DNA of 14,777 nucleotides from contig CAKOHL010000018.1 of the NCBI GenBank assembly GCA_934085635.1, positions 1-14,777 of the forward strand, given 5' to 3'. Each line of letters begins with the position of its first letter. The first letter of the stretch is position 1. The stretch comes from an uncultured Bacilli bacterium. Its GTDB lineage: Bacteria; Bacillota_I; Bacilli_A; RF39; UBA660. This document shows positions 13,899 through 14,777 of the stretch, piece after piece. The notes under the pieces were generated by a model. That model had not been told where the DNA came from. It was given only the letters and a program-made list of their open reading frames with translations, and made no database searches. The translations under genes were made by a program, and so were the position numbers.

Positions 13899-14777
13899 TA
13901 GTTTATAAATTTTTGCTTTGTCATTTATTGCTTCATCTAGTGCTTCTGTAAGTAAAGGCGCTACTGAAGAGGGATGATTTTTAAGTTTATTTTTTAAATT
14001 TTCTAAATCCTTAGTAGTTAGTCTTATAGAGATACTTTTTAATAATGATAATACACTATATATCATTATTTGGGCCTCTATTTCATTTAGTTTATTTTTA
14101 GGTATGTCTTCGATTGTTTTAATATATAAATTTGCAATGAAAAGTGATGAATCAGAGTCTATTTCTAAACTTAATCTACTTGGTAATCTTAGTCCTTCTA
14201 TATAGTAATTTGTCACTAAAACAACATTTTCTGGTCTTTTAAATTTTAGTTCTAACATTGTCTTTTCTACTAGATAGTTAACAAATACTACTTTATATTT
14301 CATTTCAATTAGTTTACCTTTTAATTCTTTATTAGTTATTCTATCTATATATTCATCTAAATAATAAATATTTGAGTTATTTAAGTCATAAGTACTTGCT
14401 AAGCTTAAAATGTTACTCATTTTTGTTGTTGGGTCTGTTTCTGTTAGATTACTATTTAATGTTGTTATTTTTCTGTATAATCTTAATATATTTAATTCTT
14501 TTTCGTTTTCAGGTAAGAATAAGCCTCCTTTTATTTCACTTTTCATACCAGTTAAAATTAAATCAAGAAATTTAAGATGTTCTATATTATTTTTAATTCT
14601 ATCTATAGTTAATTCTGTAATACTTTCTAAATCTATATAATGTTTAAGTATTTTATCATATTTACTAGAATCTCTTTTACCTTCTGATTCTAATTTAATT
14701 AGTTTTTCTAATTCTCTATATTGTTCTTTTGTTATGTTTAATAGTTTTGTTAATTCTTCTTGTACATATAGAATATC
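13881..14777 (-). CDS. Unrecognised protein, 5' end beyond the window
   Basis: I do not recognise this protein. The minus-strand frame stays open from the window edge to TAA at 13883-13881, at least 298 codons. The ATG at 14546 is internal: the frame continues upstream through ITELTIDRIKNNIEHLKFLD and LTKLLNITKEQYRELEKL to the edge without a stop, and no ribosome-binding site precedes that ATG. The visible part is rich in Leu, Lys, Glu and Asn, mostly predicted helical, with no transmembrane segment, P-loop or cysteine motif. It contains EIKGGLFLPENEKELNILRL and, near the end, a helical TTKDLENLKNKLKNHP segment. It ends in the bidirectional terminator facing clpP. No function is proposed. Confidence 0.8.
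   Translation of the reverse strand, partial: DILYVQEELTKLLNITKEQYRELEKLIKLESEGKRDSSKYDKILKHYIDLESITELTIDRIKNNIEHLKFLDLILTGMKSEIKGGLFLPENEKELNILRLYRKITTLNSNLTETDPTTKMSNILSLASTYDLNNSNIYYLDEYIDRITNKELKGKLIEMKYKVVFVNYLVEKTMLELKFKRPENVVLVTNYYIEGLRLPSRLSLEIDSDSSLFIANLYIKTIEDIPKNKLNEIEAQIMIYSVLSLLKSISIRLTTKDLENLKNKLKNHPSSVAPLLTEALDEAINDKAKIYKLKRVPF

Noticed and set aside
1..14777. tRNA, rRNA, transposase or prophage genes
   Set aside because: No cloverleaf, rRNA segment, transposase motif or phage gene was recognised, and gaps are short and filled by promoters and terminators.

Overview
The window is a very AT-rich stretch of bacterial chromosome from a low-GC Bacillota. It carries a genuine Spo0A (the endospore-formation master regulator), a T-box leader in front of thrS, strong purine-rich Shine-Dalgarno sites and sigma-A-type promoters. 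Short intergenic gaps, short aminoacyl-tRNA synthetases and divergent glycolytic enzymes suggest an uncultured Bacilli or Erysipelotrichia-like lineage. That placement is inference. All genes read in the standard code, with TAA or TAG stops. No phage, insertion sequence, CRISPR array, rRNA or tRNA was seen.

Layout from left to right: (1) 1-625, the 5' end of thrS (minus strand, cut by the window edge) behind a Thr T-box leader with its own promoter. (2) 626-2967, helD, an RNA-polymerase recycling ATPase, preceded by a long perfect hairpin that touches its ribosome-binding site, with a possible 40-codon leader ORF. (3) 2968-5466, metG and a divergently transcribed SAM methyltransferase that appears to make an almost leaderless mRNA; a consensus DnaA box lies between the two promoters. 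(4) 5463-11515, a minus-strand glycolytic block in transcription order gapA, an orphan 198-residue gene, pgk, tpiA, spo0A, gpmI. It covers glyceraldehyde-3-phosphate to 2-phosphoglycerate, with the sporulation regulator lodged inside. Four helically phased Spo0A-box-like repeats precede spo0A. (5) 11540-13189, a TGS-domain uridine-kinase-like protein co-directional with gapA, 24 bp apart. (6) 13301-13867, clpP on the plus strand, facing an unrecognised minus-strand gene that runs off the right edge.

Most genes sit in short units with their own promoter and intrinsic terminator. Four terminators are built partly from the 3' ends of coding regions, with the stop codon in or beside the loop. Third codon positions show that the plus strand is rich in T and G whichever way a gene points, so most genes here may be on the lagging strand. 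The most interesting leads are the phased 0A boxes and the embedding of spo0A among glycolytic genes, the hairpin that appears to gate helD, the divergent TpiA and Pgk, and the distribution of TGS domains (absent from ThrRS, present in the kinase).
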